64,000 nucleotides of DNA from Pithys albifrons albifrons (lineage: Eukaryota; Chordata; Aves; Passeriformes; Thamnophilidae), in assembly GCF_047495875.1 (NCBI RefSeq), contig NC_092461.1, positions 49,419,101-49,483,100 on the forward strand. Direction: 5' to 3'. Below, piece by piece: positions 1 through 56,100 of the stretch (position 1 is the first letter of the stretch; each line of letters begins with the position of its first letter). The translations under genes and the position numbers were made by a program. Below the pieces are notes generated by a model, which had not been told where the DNA came from, did not search any database, and saw nothing but the letters and a program-made list of their open reading frames with translations.

Positions 1-44514
<44,514 letters not shown>

Positions 44515-44800
44515 GTTTGATCCAATGAACTCTCTCCCCTTTTCCCGGTGCCTCCGTCTCCCTGGAGGAACTGGACTTTCAGGTCTGTGCAGGTGAAGGT
44601 GTGCGTGTGAACGCCCGGGACGGCAGAACCAGAGCTACTGGTAATTCTGCTTTCTTTCCCCCCCTCTCCCGGCTCCACAGCCAGCCGTCGAGGCAGGACA
44701 GGTAGAGCCCCCTCCCCCTGGCATGTGGGGAGCGGCGGGGCTCGGCACGGGAGAGCGGCCGGGCCGGACGCGCACAGGTAACTTTCCCGAGCGGTGCTGG
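44515..44800 (-). other. GRHL2: Inferred GRHL2 5' UTR part of exon 1
   Basis: This is the stretch between the start codon and the likely transcription start. The start site is not visible directly: there is no TATA box, and I place it at roughly 44.75-44.82 kb because two CCAAT boxes lie at 44,845-44,880. It is GC-rich and includes one short upstream open frame (44,635-44,724). Confidence 0.5.
44635..44724 (-). other. Candidate upstream ORF in GRHL2 5' leader
   Basis: An ATG at 44,724 opens a 29-codon frame beginning MPGGGG and ending at a TAG at 44,635-44,637, about 120 nt before the GRHL2 start. It matters only if transcription starts above 44,724, which the CCAAT positions suggest. The glycine-rich content is typical of GC-rich leader sequence, so it is unlikely to be a conserved peptide. 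Confidence 0.35.
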
Positions 44801-44844
44801 ATTCTTTCACTAAAGGAGCGGGGAGAGGGACGAGCCGCGCGCTG

Positions 44845-44880
44845 ATTGGGCGGCGCGGCCGCCAGGTGTGCTGTCATTGG
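44845..44880 (-). promoter_or_regulatory. Paired CCAAT boxes
   Basis: ATTGG on the plus strand occurs at 44,845-44,849 and 44,876-44,880, that is two CCAAT boxes on the GRHL2 coding strand, spaced 31 bp start to start. This spacing is typical of NF-Y controlled TATA-less promoters. They lie about 330-365 bp above the start codon, consistent with a transcription start near 44.78 kb. Confidence 0.6.
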
Positions 44881-44961
44881 CAGAGGCGCGCACAGGTGAG
44901 GAAGGAGCCGCCGCCGAGCGCCAGGTAACGAACGCACCGCGCGCCCGGCGGGAAGGGAAGG

Positions 44962-44985
44962 GGAATGGAATGGAATGGAATGGAA
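44962..44985 (+). repeat. Short GGAAT tandem array (overlapping TEAD-type GGAATG motifs)
   Basis: GGAAT repeats give GGAATG at 44,962, 44,967, 44,972 and 44,977, followed by GGAAG. GGAATG is the TEAD consensus. The array is about 80 bp upstream of the CCAAT pair. It could equally be a plain short tandem repeat. Confidence 0.7.
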
Positions 44986-45285
44986 GGGGGAGCCGGCGCT
45001 GGAGCGGCGGGCACTTCCATCGTCCAAGAACTGCTCCCTGCCCGCGCCGCGGACGGGGCGGCCGCGCTGAGGAGGCGAGGCGAGGCGAGGCACAGGGCTG
45101 TCGGTGCCCCATTGAGGCGGCCTCTGAGCCGCTGTCCGCCTGTCTCACCTTTCGGGCTGCTTCGTGCCCGAAAGCCCCCGGCTGCTGCCGCTGGCCTGCG
45201 GCTGCCGTCGAATAGCGGCCAGGAAAGCGTCGGCCTTCAAGAACAATTTAGTAGATTGGGTTTTATCTTGGGTTTAGGAGTTTCT

Positions 45286-45390
45286 CTTTTCTTTTCTTTT
45301 CTTTTCTTTTCTTTTCTTTTCTTTTCTTTTCTTTTCTTTTCTTTTCTTTTCTTTTCTTTTCTTTTCTTTTCTTTTCTTTTCTTTTCTTTT
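45286..45390 (+). repeat. (CTTTT)21 microsatellite
   Basis: Twenty-one uninterrupted CTTTT units, 105 bp, flanking the upstream edge of the CpG island and about 410 bp above the CCAAT pair. On the GRHL2 strand it reads AAAAG. No interruptions are visible, so length polymorphism is likely. Open frames crossing it are artefacts. Confidence 0.98.
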
Positions 45391-46110
45391 TCTCGGGACC
45401 AGATGGGTTTGACATTGGTGAATGTCTTGGTGCTGAAGGCATCTCATGGCAGCAGGATGTGATGGTGCCGGGAGATGACACCCACTGTATGGAGCTGACA
45501 GTTGAGCTCAGGGGGTTGAAGGGTCTGTTTTATCAGCAGGGGAAAGCTGGAAGAGAATGGGAAAGCTAGAATGGAGGGTTCTTGAGGAAGGCTCTGTTTA
45601 GCAGGGGAGAGGTGAATGGAGAGGACTGCAGATCAGTCACCCTTCAGTCCAATACAACGTACTGTGTTCTTTGCTAGAGGAACAAAGTGAGTTTACAACG
45701 GACAGGTTCCAGAGGCTGTGGAGGAAGCAGTTTTGCTCTGATGGAAAGGGTGAGGAAAAGGAGCTATCCCCCACACTGGGACAGTTCAAGAACACAAGTG
45801 GAAGGGTAGCAAGGAAACTTCACTCATTCTCAGTCCCCATTCCTTCACCAGAGACAGGTCAGGACCTCACTAATTTTTGCAGCTACCGCCTGTCCTCCTG
45901 GAGAAATCTTTCTGTACTAGGTGTCCAACTTGACTGCTGATAACCTCTGCTGTACAAATTGTGCTGAATGTGTAAAGAATGCACCGTTACATGGGGTTGC
46001 CCATTATGTTACTTAGTCATCTTTGCAAGAACATTACCTGAATGATTTAAAACCCATCAAAATTATACTGTCTTGGGGGAAGAGCGTTTTTGATTTTCTA
46101 CCTTTGATTT

Positions 46111-46175
46111 CATAGAATCATCGAATATCCTGAGTTGGAAGGGCCCACAAAGTTCATCAAGTCCAACTCGTGAAC
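46111..46175 (-). mobile_element. CR1 3'-end fragment
   Basis: The plus strand reads CATAGAATCATCGAATATCC followed by TGAGTTGGAAGGGCCCACAA, the reverse complement of a CR1 3' end. Only about 65 bp can be recognised, making it an extreme 5' truncation in the opposite orientation to the intron 2 copy. Confidence 0.8.
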
Positions 46176-49100
46176 AGGGGAGTTTCTATTGACAAGAATG
46201 TAGTAGAAGGGATATTCATGGAAATACATATTTGTATAACCAAATATATACATATACATTAAAAACATGTAGTATTGCAGTTTGGGGCCTGATCTTGTAT
46301 CACCTACTGCTGCAGTTGAAAAGCTTGACTCTGCTAAATCTTTGGTATTATGGGATCACAATCAGGCACAGATATCTATTACTGCGTCTCAGGCCTTATC
46401 TATATTCATAGTAACTAATCAAATCAAGCAAATTCAGTATATATCATTTTTAAGTCAGCTTAAACATAGCCCCATGAAGATTTCTGTCACTTTAACTAAA
46501 CATAATTAGAAAAATACTTTACCTTGATCAGTGACCCTGTGATTGAGCATGAGATAATATATTGTTAGCTGTTCTCTTTCTCCATTCACCAGTCAGAGAA
46601 AAGAAACATTATTATACAATCTGTAAACCCAACCAAAAGTTGTCAATGTGGCCATTGTTTATGGTAATTCTTGGATGAACTGTTTTGTATATTACATTTT
46701 GAGGAAGCCATAAGGCTTCGTAAAACACAGAAGAGAAAGAGTAATTTATTTATTACAAATAATGCAGTCATTTTGAATAGACAATTATTATGCAATCTTA
46801 AAACAAATTGAATCTCTTGGATATATTACTATGAGTTGTTTTGGAGAAGCAGTGGTAGCTATTAGTGGTAGTTTGTTAGTGAAGCTCTGTTAACTGTAGA
46901 AATGATAAAGTTTCTTCCCCAAATGATAAGGTTTCTTTCACAATATTTGTTATGCTGAAAGAAACTTTGAGACCTGAAAAGGTTACTTGTTTGTGCACCA
47001 TCAATAGGATTAGCACCAATTTGGGTATCCTCTTTCTTTTTTTTAATTTTTCAATTATAAGAAACTTTTGGATGTCATGTATGTTCATTTCCCCATCTCC
47101 CCCTGCCCATTTTTTCCCATATGAACTGCATATGAGGAGGGGGAAGAAAATCAGTGATGAGCACATTTGAAAATGCCACCTTCCCCAAGGTAGAAATGCT
47201 GCTGATACGTGATTTTAGAGGAAAGAAAACTGCCTTTGATGCCATCTGTAGTCCTGGACCAAACCCAAACTGTAACTCAAACTGAAATTCAGTTTGTTGT
47301 TCTAGTACTGGGTCAAATACAAAACTGCCTTTAGCAGCCTGCTGTCAGGAGAGATTCTGTTAGAATGAGGTAGTTGGGAGACTGAATCACTGCTCACCGT
47401 GTTGGGTGGTGTTCCAAGGTCAAAGTTAGGAATATAAGTGGAAAATGCAGTAATGAACTCTTGATTTGAGGCAGCTGGAGATGATAACTATTATTTAGTT
47501 GGGAGTTGCTTAGATGGAAAAATATACCCTGAAAATTATTTTAACTAGGTAAGTAGGCATAGGGCTCATCATGTTCTGGATGAGCCCTTGGCTTCAGACT
47601 ACAGCCTGGAATCAAATTGTTAGAGTCCACCTCTAGCTGAGCAGGTCAAACAAGTCGTACCTAATCCGGCCTGATGCTCATTCTTCATGATCTACAAGAT
47701 TTTTATAAACTAATCTGTTAGTCATTGAAACATCAGGTAATGTTATTTCTGGCCTGACCAGTCTCGCTTCCCGTAGAATAAAGGTCGTGTAGAGCAGAAA
47801 TGGAATAGTCATGCCATAAATTATTGAAAGTCTAGGACTTGTATTTGGAGTGTTCAGGAAACATTTAAAAGAGAAAAATGCTGGGTTTCATACTGTGCTT
47901 GCTTCTTTGTTTGCACAGCAGCTGATAGTTTTTTGTGGCGTTGCAAGGATTGAGTGTAGAATTGATCTGTATAAAGCTTTACTGATGTTTACACTGTTCA
48001 CTCCATGGCAGCGAGCACCCGTGCCATTTGGATCTGCCAGCACGGGGTAAAGGAAATTGAGTGTACAAATAAGGCTTAAATAGGCTTACTTAATTGCACT
48101 AAGTACCTAAATATATTTCAGAAAACTATTAAAATAAGTCTGTGAGATAAAAGATGTTGGAGAGATATTTATGTCAAAACAGTGTTGTAAAGCAGTTTAG
48201 TGAGAGAGCAGATGTTTGAATACAACTGTTTTCAGTAGGCAGTGTTTACCACGTATTTTTATTTGTGTCTTTCTATGTCAGTGATGGCTGTTGATATAAA
48301 ATGTACTCTCTCAATAAGTTCAAAGACAACCACCTACCTACTAATTTTGTGATATGCAACATTTAGTGTTAATCCTCCCCACAGCCCTTTCTTTGTAGTC
48401 CTCTGTATGAAGCTATATTTACTGGAATTTGTGCAGACCTTGATCCTAAACTGACTTCAATGAAGCCATCGTGTACATCAAAATAAGCTTAAAAGATTGC
48501 AGTGCAACCCTCCAATACCACAAATAGATCATTCTTATGCTCTAAATATTAATTACTCTGCACTGTTAACTTCAAGAAAGTAATTCTAAGTAACCACGAT
48601 CCTGGTAACAGTTGACTTTTAATGCTTCACAATGAACTGTGAAAGTCCTATCAGAATAGAAGATTTTGTGATTAGTACTTGTGGATCTCTGTCATGCTAT
48701 CTGGAAACTGCAATTTGTGCTCTCCAAACAGGTATGCTGGGAGCCCTTTAACAATCTTGAGCTCTCAGGTACCTCCACATCATGTATGACAGCAGCAGTT
48801 CAGCCTTGTGGAGGACCATGGAATATCGAGCATTTCCTGGCCACAGGGCAAGGTGTGGAGCTGAGTGTGGCACTTTCTATTTGAAATACTGATTTGCATT
48901 TCTTTAGATCCATCAAAGCAGTATGGAGACATGTAAAAAAAAAAGGAGGGGCTTTATTTTTGTTTTGCTCATTATGAACGTAGACTTCATGGTTCTGAAA
49001 GATGACAAAGTTACAACATGACTATCCTGTGTATCTGCAACACTGAACTGGGGCAGTGTGCCATACACAATTTTGTTTCGGTTCAAAACAGAAATAAATA

Positions 49101-49849
49101 ATTTTTAGTGTTGAAAATATCTCACAGTATGTAAATTGAGATATTGAGACAGCTAAGAAGGCAGCGAAGCCTGACAGCAGATTGAAATATTAGGTTCATA
49201 CTTGATTAGCAGACATTAAAATACCAATCTATTTTATAAAGATTACTCACAGTTTTGGAACCAATTCAATAGAATTTAATATAGAACGATGGCTTTTCTG
49301 CAGATGCTTTGATCTGCCTGATAGAGATTTTTAGTGATTCATTAAAGCATTTTCAAACACTGGGAAAATACAGTTAGGTCACCTAATGAGGGTAATTTTG
49401 CTGTTAGTGTAAAACTGTAGTGTGAAAAAAATGAAGACATCTCTGAAAGACAATTTATGTGATGTGGGATCCAAGACCTTGGAAATGTGTTAATTAAACT
49501 GACATTAAAATTGTCATGTGTTTATGGGGCAGAGCTGGAGAACCTAAATAACCTGACCAGTGAGAAAAATGTTAAAAGTACATCTTCCTAGAGTTTTGTC
49601 CAGCTTCTTATGTTAATCAACAAGATCTTTGCATCATCATAGAACAAAATTGGAAATTCATAGACACATTTGAGTAATCCTAATTTGAATTGCTTTGAGA
49701 TTAAGGTTAAATGCTCTTGGTTTGTTTAGGTTTTGAACTGTTCCCAGGAAATGTAAGAAAATTATCTGATACCTATATATATCTCTCTCTCCTTTTTTTT
49801 TCCTTAAATTACTGGAATATTTTTTAACTGCCAGTGGTATTTTTTATCA

Positions 49850-50104
49850 AAACTAATTTTTTTCCTTTCTTCTTTTCTCCCCCCTTTTTCTTAATTTTTC
49901 TCTTCTTTTTCTCTTTCTTATTTTTCTGTTTTCTTTTTCCCTCTCTTATTTCTTCTCTCTTTCTTCTTTTTTTCTCTCTTTCTTCTTTTTTTCTTTCTTT
50001 TTTACCTTTTTCTTTTTTACCTTTTTCTTTCTTTTTTACCTTTGTTTTCCCTTTTTTAACTGTTCTTCCCTCTTCTTATCCCCTTCTCATCTCCTTTTCC
50101 TCTT
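49850..50104 (+). repeat. Long pyrimidine tract
   Basis: About 250 bp almost entirely of C and T, without a fixed period (TTTTTC, TTCTTTTTTTC and CTTTTTTACC units recur). It continues a TC/T-rich segment starting near 49,780. Such tracts grow from degenerate microsatellites; the reading frame over it (SFLFF-type) is not a gene. Confidence 0.9.
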
Positions 50105-53100
50105 GATAACACAAAAATTCCCTCAGTTATATAAAATGAGCCCACGGTTGTCTTTAGTACTGCAGTATGTACCTGGGGAAAATGGGCTAGTCTTCCCCAA
50201 GTGCCATGGAGGCCTGGACTTAAGGTTCTCACTGCACAGTGGGAATGGCCAAGTCTGTGCTTGCCACCAAGGCTGCTGCTCCCAGCTCACATCAGTGGTC
50301 TTCGAACCATTAATGACTGACAGCAGCTTTTTAGAGGAATCTGAAATAGGGATGTCATCAACATGGGGGGAAACCAAGAGCTTCAAATGTTTGTGCATTG
50401 GGTATAAGTATATTGAGAGTTTTAAAAAAAATATAGAAGCTCCACAGGTTTAAAACATTGCCCTGCAATAATAAGCATTCTAAAACCCATGATGAATGTG
50501 TCTCTTTTTGCTCCAACAGTCTGTTCTGAAATAGGCATAAGGGTTCCAGAATGCAGAAGGTGAAGGATGGCATATAAACAATTGCTTGTTTACCTTTCCC
50601 ACACTCAGGAACTAGAGTAAACGCAGCCCGTAGAATCCACAAATACTTTCCAATGGGAGCAGCAGGAGTTGGAAAACAAAGCTATGGACTTACCATCCTG
50701 TTCATTTAAAATCAATGTGGTTTTCCCTTAGAATAGATCAATACTATACTCAAAGAGCAAGGTACTTAAGAAATCACAGCAAATGGAAAAAGTTGCTTTC
50801 AGAATCTGCTGAATTAGAGGTGGGGTTGACAGTCCATAGGCTGTGGCTCATTTATCCTTGTGGCTGCCCTCAGGAGCAGGTAAATGCTATTTTATTTGAA
50901 GGGTAGAAGATAAAAAGGACTGTCTGATGGCACAAAAGGAAGCAGTGTTGGAGCCAGAAGATCTCTGCTGTGCCTTGTTCTATAGAAAGGACACCAGACC
51001 CTGTGTCTCTATGTTTCTGTGTAAGCGTTGTCAGCTCTGTTTTTAGTACCTTTATGGACAGGTGTAGCGATACCACTTTCTAAGATTTTTGGGTATTCTC
51101 TTTTGAAATACAGGAGTATTTCAGAAGAAAGCCTCCCACTGGTTTCGTTCATAAATGTGAAGGCAGTATATAATATTACTCGGTGAAGCTTTTTGGGGCA
51201 GTACAGGGTCAGAACTTGTTGACATAATCTTTGGCCTTTTTTTATTGGCTTTGTTTGGTTCTTCAGTGCTCAGGAGCTACAAGATCATTTAGTCAGTGAC
51301 TTGGGGAAGACCCCAGTACTAGATCCCCTGCAGCTGCTTTGTCAGCTTGTCCTATCAGGTTCACCATCTCAGTGATACCATGTTTATACCATGCACATGC
51401 CCTGCATGCACATACAGGCCTGCTTTATCTGTACTCAGACTGCTGTGAAAGTAGATTTTCCCCTGCTGCTGGAAGGACTTCCCTGACAACCAGCGAGATG
51501 TGGTAACTATTCTATCTCATTCTGCCCCTGTGTTGTGGGATTGCCAGACCCAGGAACTGTGCTCCCTGTGCATCACTTTGACGTGTTGGTTCCAAATTCC
51601 TTTAGTCTTCATTTTTCCTTTGCAGTATCTCTGTTACCTGTGTGCACTCTGCCTAATTCACAGTTGATTTTTTTCATTGTTTTTTAATGCAGATTGAGAA
51701 TCCTATGTAATTCTAATGCCTTTAGCTGTGTTACATGGGTGCTTTACATATGCTGCTTTATGCCCTACCTTTGTTTCTCTGAGTCCCTTGTTTATGAGAA
51801 GGATTAAACAAAACATTCATGTTTTCGCTCAGGATGCAGAAACTTCTTCACATGTCATACCCTAGACACTGTGTGTAAATAGGAGTCACACTGCACGTTT
51901 TGCCTCCTTGCTTTCAATACAGAAACCAAAGCTCTTAGAATAAACAGATTTACAAAATCTTTGCTTTTCCTGTACATTTTTGTTGCTTTTCCTTTTTCCC
52001 AAGTAAGTGGAAATTTTAGCTTCAAGAAGAAACAAAGTGAAAGTATTCTGCAGGGAAGAAGTTTTATGTGCTCCAGGACAGAGATGTTGAGTATTTGCTT
52101 GTCTCTATTTGACTTGAAAACAGTACCTGGAGATGGCTGTTTGTTTATATGGAGTGTTTGGGTGTGAGGGGCAAAGCAGGCAGATTTACATTTCTTCACT
52201 GCTTTTTTTCTCTAGCTCCCACACATGAGCAATAGCCCTGCAGGGAAGGGTGTGGGAAAGTTGTACATGCTGCTCCTTATTTCACCATAAACTTTGCTCT
52301 GAGTACTAGGACTTTTCAGGGGAACACAAACACTGCTTTACCACTGTTGGGGGTATGAGTTACCCCTCTGCATAATCAAAACCATGGTTAAGGTGCTTGG
52401 AGAGGGAGGCAAAATCATATTCTTGGGCTGTGTCATTTCAGAGTGAGCGAGGTGCAAGAGCACAGTTTCTAAAGGTCAAGAAACCTTTGTCAGAGGGAGA
52501 CCAACTGACACCACGTAGTCTTTTGGCCCCGAGGCAAAGACATTTTGTATCGGGCTGAAGTTGCTTAAACTCTTACGCCCAAGCACCATCTGGCAGAGAC
52601 AGTTCTTGACCTGTGGAGCTTTCAGAGGAGTTGTTCGAGGCTGACGTGGGGAGGTAGGTGCAGCACCTCTTCATTTTATACGTGTGGTTTTTGAGCAACA
52701 GGTTTGCCAGAGATTATGTGGGGAGTATGTTCAGAGCCAGGAATTTATTACCCCTTGCCCAAATCTCAGGCTGGCGCAGATGGGTAGTTTGACAAATGGT
52801 TCAGCCTGACTCCTGGAAAGTATTCTTGCATTCCCAGTGAAACCAGTGAGTTGCCCAGTTTAGAATACATTTATTTTTAAACTGCACAGGCAGGGATTAC
52901 ATGTTTTGACAAATGTGCCAGTGTGTTGAGCGCCTTGTGGATTCTTAGCCCCTGAAACATTTTCATGCCTAACTGCTTGTTAAACCTGCTGCCTACCAGA
53001 ATCCCTCTGCCCTCCTTTGGGCTCCCAGGCAGTGCCTGAGACAGTGCAAGGTGCCTTTCTCAACTAGCCTTGCCCTTTTTTTGTTTAAATGACTAGCAAA

Positions 53101-56100
53101 TTTGAGGGTAGAGTTTACATGGGGAGAAAAATTCAGGGTGCATTGACTCACAAAACAGACAAACTACATTTGAAATGTGGTATTTTAAACCCAAATGTCT
53201 TTATCCCATTTATCAGAGCTAACTGGTTCAGCCTATGTGCAGCATAGGATGAAGTTTCTATGTTGCATTGACAACTCTAAACTGATGCTGATATCTACAC
53301 CGGACAGCTGATGGTGCAGTATCATAGTTGGCTTCCAGGACAGTGGAATCCAGTTTCACCAGAGTTTTATAACCCTTGGTAAAATCTTTCTTAGTCTTAT
53401 GCATGTTGGAAGTGCAGGTGTTGGTCACTGAGCTTGGCACCACAACACAGTGGAGCAAAGTAATTCTATAGCGAGGATTCTGTCATACCTATCCTCAAGG
53501 TCACCGTGCTGAGCAGCCAGCAACTTGAGTAAAAAGCAGGACACAAGAGGCTGTCAGAAGGTCCTGTAACCCTGATTCTCCTGGGATCTTGTTTGTAAGG
53601 TGAGGGGGGATAACCACATGCTTCAACCCTTCTCCTTACAGTCCACTTGAATAAAGCATATTTTGTTGAGATCCCTAACATATAAGTGCATTGGAGTCAC
53701 CACTGGTTGGCTGAGCCCAGTAAAAGACCATGTGGCTGCCCAAAGGGTTTTTTTTCTCTTTCTTGCCCTAGGTCATGTGTTTCTGTCCTCTGGTGTCTCA
53801 GCCCTTGCTCTTTCATCTGCCTGAAACCTCTTTTTTTTGTTTGGTTTTTTTAATAGGGTTAGTTTTCAGGCTTGTAAGTAGGCTGGTTTGACCCCTGAAA
53901 ACTCCATTCCCAAACTGTGGAATGCTGGAGCCAACAAAAGGAAAGGGATGGTAGTTGTAGAGCAGGCCCACCTCTTTTGGCAGCAGCCCAGTTTTAGCTT
54001 TGAGTTAAAGTGATCATGAAAGTACATGCAAAGCAATCTCTTCTGTTCAGGGTGAACGAAAGCCATCCAAGTGTAGGCATGGGGAATAAATTATAGCATT
54101 TCTACTACCCTATTCTCCTGGAGTCTCACACATAGCTGTCTCACATGACATCCCTTGGCATTAGAGAGACGTGGCATCACCAGCAGCTCTGGCAGCATCT
54201 GCTTCTTGGGCCTTTCAGCTTCTTTCAGTGGCTAGAGTGGCAGTGAATTTCTGGAAGTGCAAGACAATCCACAGCATCAGCCTCACACAGAACCAGCGAA
54301 GCTTATGAATTCATAGAAGTGTATGAATGAGTGCAGTTATTCAGTCAATAAGGTATTTTATAAGTCAGGTGAAATGACTTTATTTTTTCCAAGCATGTAC
54401 ATATAGAAGGTGTTTTTATGGACAGTATTTAAAGAATATCCATCATTCAAATTGTCCTTTGCACTTCGTATCTATTCTTTGCTTTGGAATTGACTTCACA
54501 GCTGGCTAGTGCTTAAATTCTGTTAGCTTTATACAGTAGATGCCTGGGGTTAAATTCGATGCTTTGGTCCTCCAAATCCAGCATTGCAAAATGGGGTGTG
54601 AGGAGGGGGGATTTCCCCTTGATCTGTGCTGTTCCCTTTGAGTTCCAGAGCTTCCATCAGGGCAGGAAGGGGGAAGGGAGACCAAGGATATCTGAAAATC
54701 TTTATTGTAAACAAGGCCAATTGTACACACACCTATTACCTCAGTGTAAACAACCAATCGTACTATAATGGGGAGAACCTTTTGAGCCTGAGAAGGGTGC
54801 TTTGAAGTACCTCTGCTTATAGCTTCCCTATTAATGCAGGGAATTGCACCAGCAGCAATTCTTGGCTCCAGTAACTGGAATTTGGTGGCAATGACAATGG
54901 AGCTGGGGGGATTGGGAGATGGATGGAAGTGATAAGACAACACAGGAGTTGAAATTTCAACAGCAGTGAAGCAGTAGCCAGTAGCAACCTGGCTGTAGGC
55001 TTGCTGTATCAGTCAACACATATCCTTGATGGCAATGTGAAGGAACTGGAAATTTTTGTTACGTGTATGTGTAGTCATTGCCTTTGTGTCCAGGAAACTA
55101 CTTAATCTGCACTTTACTGACCAGACTCTTTCCCAGGAATTCTGCACCCTCTTATGATTTTAGATCTCTCTAAGCCCCGTGTAATTTTCTCTTTTGAAGC
55201 TGCTTTTTCAGAATGCCTGATCCTGTGCTGGATGGAGTCCACTGAGAATCCTGATTTTCTGAGCTGCTGATGAGGCCCTATATGGTTGAATTCAGTCTGT
55301 TAGCAGGTGAATGTTGCTACTTGCATAAGTAATGTTCCTCAGCCCTGATCTCTAGTTTTTTAAGAGGAACCAAATGCAATTATTTCTTCGCAGGCTATAC
55401 TCCTCATGGCACATGGCTGCTTCTCTTCGCTTGCCTGATACTCACTGCGTAAGGCCCCTGTTCCGACTGGGATCTGGTTTTGCCCTTCCTGGTTCAGCAG
55501 ACCTGCTTCATCCACCTCTAGGCATGACACAGCAGTGCGTAAGGGCAGACATTTCTCCTGTGCATGCAGAACTGAATTCCAGTTTTACAGTAGTACCTAT
55601 GTGATTCCTTGCATTTTTTGTGAAAGAACAGAAGTCATACCCATGTAATAAAAATGTGTCTGTCAGCTGGGAGAGGACTATGTCGGTTTGCGCTAATAGC
55701 TGCCAAATAAAAGATACTCAGATACTCTTAAATTGGCTTAATTTACGTCTGCTGGCCCTGGCAATTGGAAGAAAAGATAAACATACACAAAGCATTCAAA
55801 GCTTGGGGTGTTGTGATGCTAATTGAAAAGTCACCAAAGGAAGCTTGCATGGTGTGTGGGAATCTTGGCGCATGAGATTAGCGGCTAATTAGTGGCTGAG
55901 AGCTGGGGTGCGCTCCTCCCAGCGAGCTCACACGGAGAACAGGCAGCTCGGCCCTTGCAGTCAATTCTTGCCCCTGATATTGGCAGTGAAGCACCTGTTG
56001 TGGACAGCACAGTCGACGAGAAGATGCAAGTAGTGTCAGCGCTGTCGCAGACCCTCCTAATGTGCACAGAAGCAGTGCCAAAGGTACTGCTGTCTCCGTG

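Noticed and set aside
45263..45481. Open frames of repeating FFSFL or KKRKE
   Set aside because: They are direct translations of the CTTTT microsatellite.
49834..50106. Phe/Ser/Leu-rich 90-codon frame that looks like a membrane protein
   Set aside because: It is a translation of the pyrimidine tract, with no splice or homology support.
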